64,000 nt of DNA from Patiria miniata (lineage: Eukaryota; Echinodermata; Asteroidea; Valvatida; Asterinidae), in the NCBI RefSeq assembly GCF_015706575.1, contig NW_024037058.1:16079547-16143546 (forward strand), in the 5' to 3' direction. The translations under genes and the position numbers were made by a program. This document shows, one piece after another, positions 63,513 through 64,000 of this stretch (position 1 is the first letter of the stretch; each line of letters begins with the position of its first letter). The notes below the pieces were generated by a model, which was given only the letters and a program-made list of their open reading frames with translations, had not been told where the DNA came from and ran no database searches.

Positions 63513-64000
63513 TTTTTCCTTTTCTAACCTGAGGCTTTGGAGGATTTTTTTTAAAAGGGAAATAAAGTCCGAATTTCATAAAGTTCAAATTCACTTTTTT
63601 CCTTCTAATTTTATATTTTCTTGTCAATGTCATGTTTTTTTATAAAAGTTGCCAGGTTGCAGTCTACCGTAAGGATAGAAAATGGGAAATGCGTTACGGC
63701 TGCCGTAACAATAGCCACTGCGTTTTTTTAAAAGGGAAATAAAGTCCGAAATTATAAAATGGTCTGAATCCCATCTTGTGAATACGAGGTTACAACGATA
63801 ATTTTGGCATGGAGCCAGACTAAAATTTGTCACCGGAAAATGTTTAACTTTAAGTACAAAAAAACAGTAACTGCGCATGTTCAGTGCATATCCGGCAAAC
63901 TAACGTTTACTAAAGGTTTGCCGTCTCCGGCAAAATATACACTGCCAAAAGTGAAAGTGTCTGACTGAGCGTTTGTGTTGGTTGAACTGATCATGGAGGA
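63513..64000. other. Window end: SINE-body remnants, no gene
   Basis: Two copies of aagggaaataaagtccgaa (63556, 63732) and the palindromic word at 63893. No coding signal. Confidence 0.45.

Noticed and set aside
1-64000. Retrovirus-like, LTR or Polinton-type elements and LINE reverse transcriptase
   Set aside because: No reverse transcriptase, integrase, capsid or polymerase motif and no long terminal direct repeats were seen in either strand.

Overview
This is a genomic window from an animal, most likely an invertebrate deuterostome (an echinoderm or hemichordate fits best; this is an inference). The grounds are canonical GT-AG introns, intron-rich genes with exons of 46 to 326 nt, a four-MBT SFMBT protein and an animal-type IPPK, AT-rich DNA full of ATG-poor 'acatgta' words, several tRNA-headed SINEs, and dozens of short inverted-repeat DNA elements. 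I see no bacterial operon, CRISPR array, phage or retrovirus-like element.

Three protein genes are supported. (1) Positions 1027-30923, plus strand: a Polycomb-group SFMBT gene. Twenty coding exons join in perfect reading-frame register into a 1638-residue protein with a 740-residue Gln/Ser/Thr-rich N-terminal region, four MBT repeats, a SLED domain, a basic linker and a C-terminal SAM domain. (2) Positions 34708-35214, plus strand: a BTG1/BTG2-type antiproliferative protein (168 aa) in one uninterrupted coding exon, with a CRE and two inverted CCAAT boxes about 550 bp upstream and a candidate poly(A) signal at 37049. (3) Positions 59740 down to 45149, minus strand: inositol-pentakisphosphate 2-kinase (IPPK), rebuilt as twelve coding exons giving 501 aa, including one 50-nt exon that no simple ORF search would show. 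IPPK converges with SFMBT and BTG.

Most of the rest is mobile and repetitive DNA. SFMBT introns carry a fold-back element (6040), a long-TIR MITE (7763), a decamer minisatellite (9110), mariner-type elements (11864, 14681), TTAA-flanked elements (13295, 20168, 25823, 26435), hAT-like elements (16524, 18616), a broken THAP-domain ORF (20516) and palindromic elements (15849, 25216). The BTG-IPPK gap holds MITEs, a fold-back element, minisatellites and one orphan ORF (37601). IPPK introns hold sentence-like degenerate minisatellites (46210, 57440, 58040), a G-rich minisatellite (50785), nested elements (47113-48961; 54366-55175), SINEs and fold-backs. The region upstream of IPPK (59741-64000) holds large hairpin repeats, one amplified in 66-bp steps, and two tRNA-like SINE heads, with no recognisable gene.

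Functionally, SFMBT is a chromatin repressor, BTG recruits the CCR4-NOT deadenylase and IPPK makes InsP6. They share no pathway, so their adjacency looks incidental. I found no convincing new biological system. The most notable observations are the strictly periodic intron phases of the MBT repeats, the very long N-terminal extension of SFMBT, transposons that sit 11 to 29 nt from essential splice sites, a single SINE body shared by different tRNA heads, and one decamer minisatellite seeded at several sites and in both orientations.
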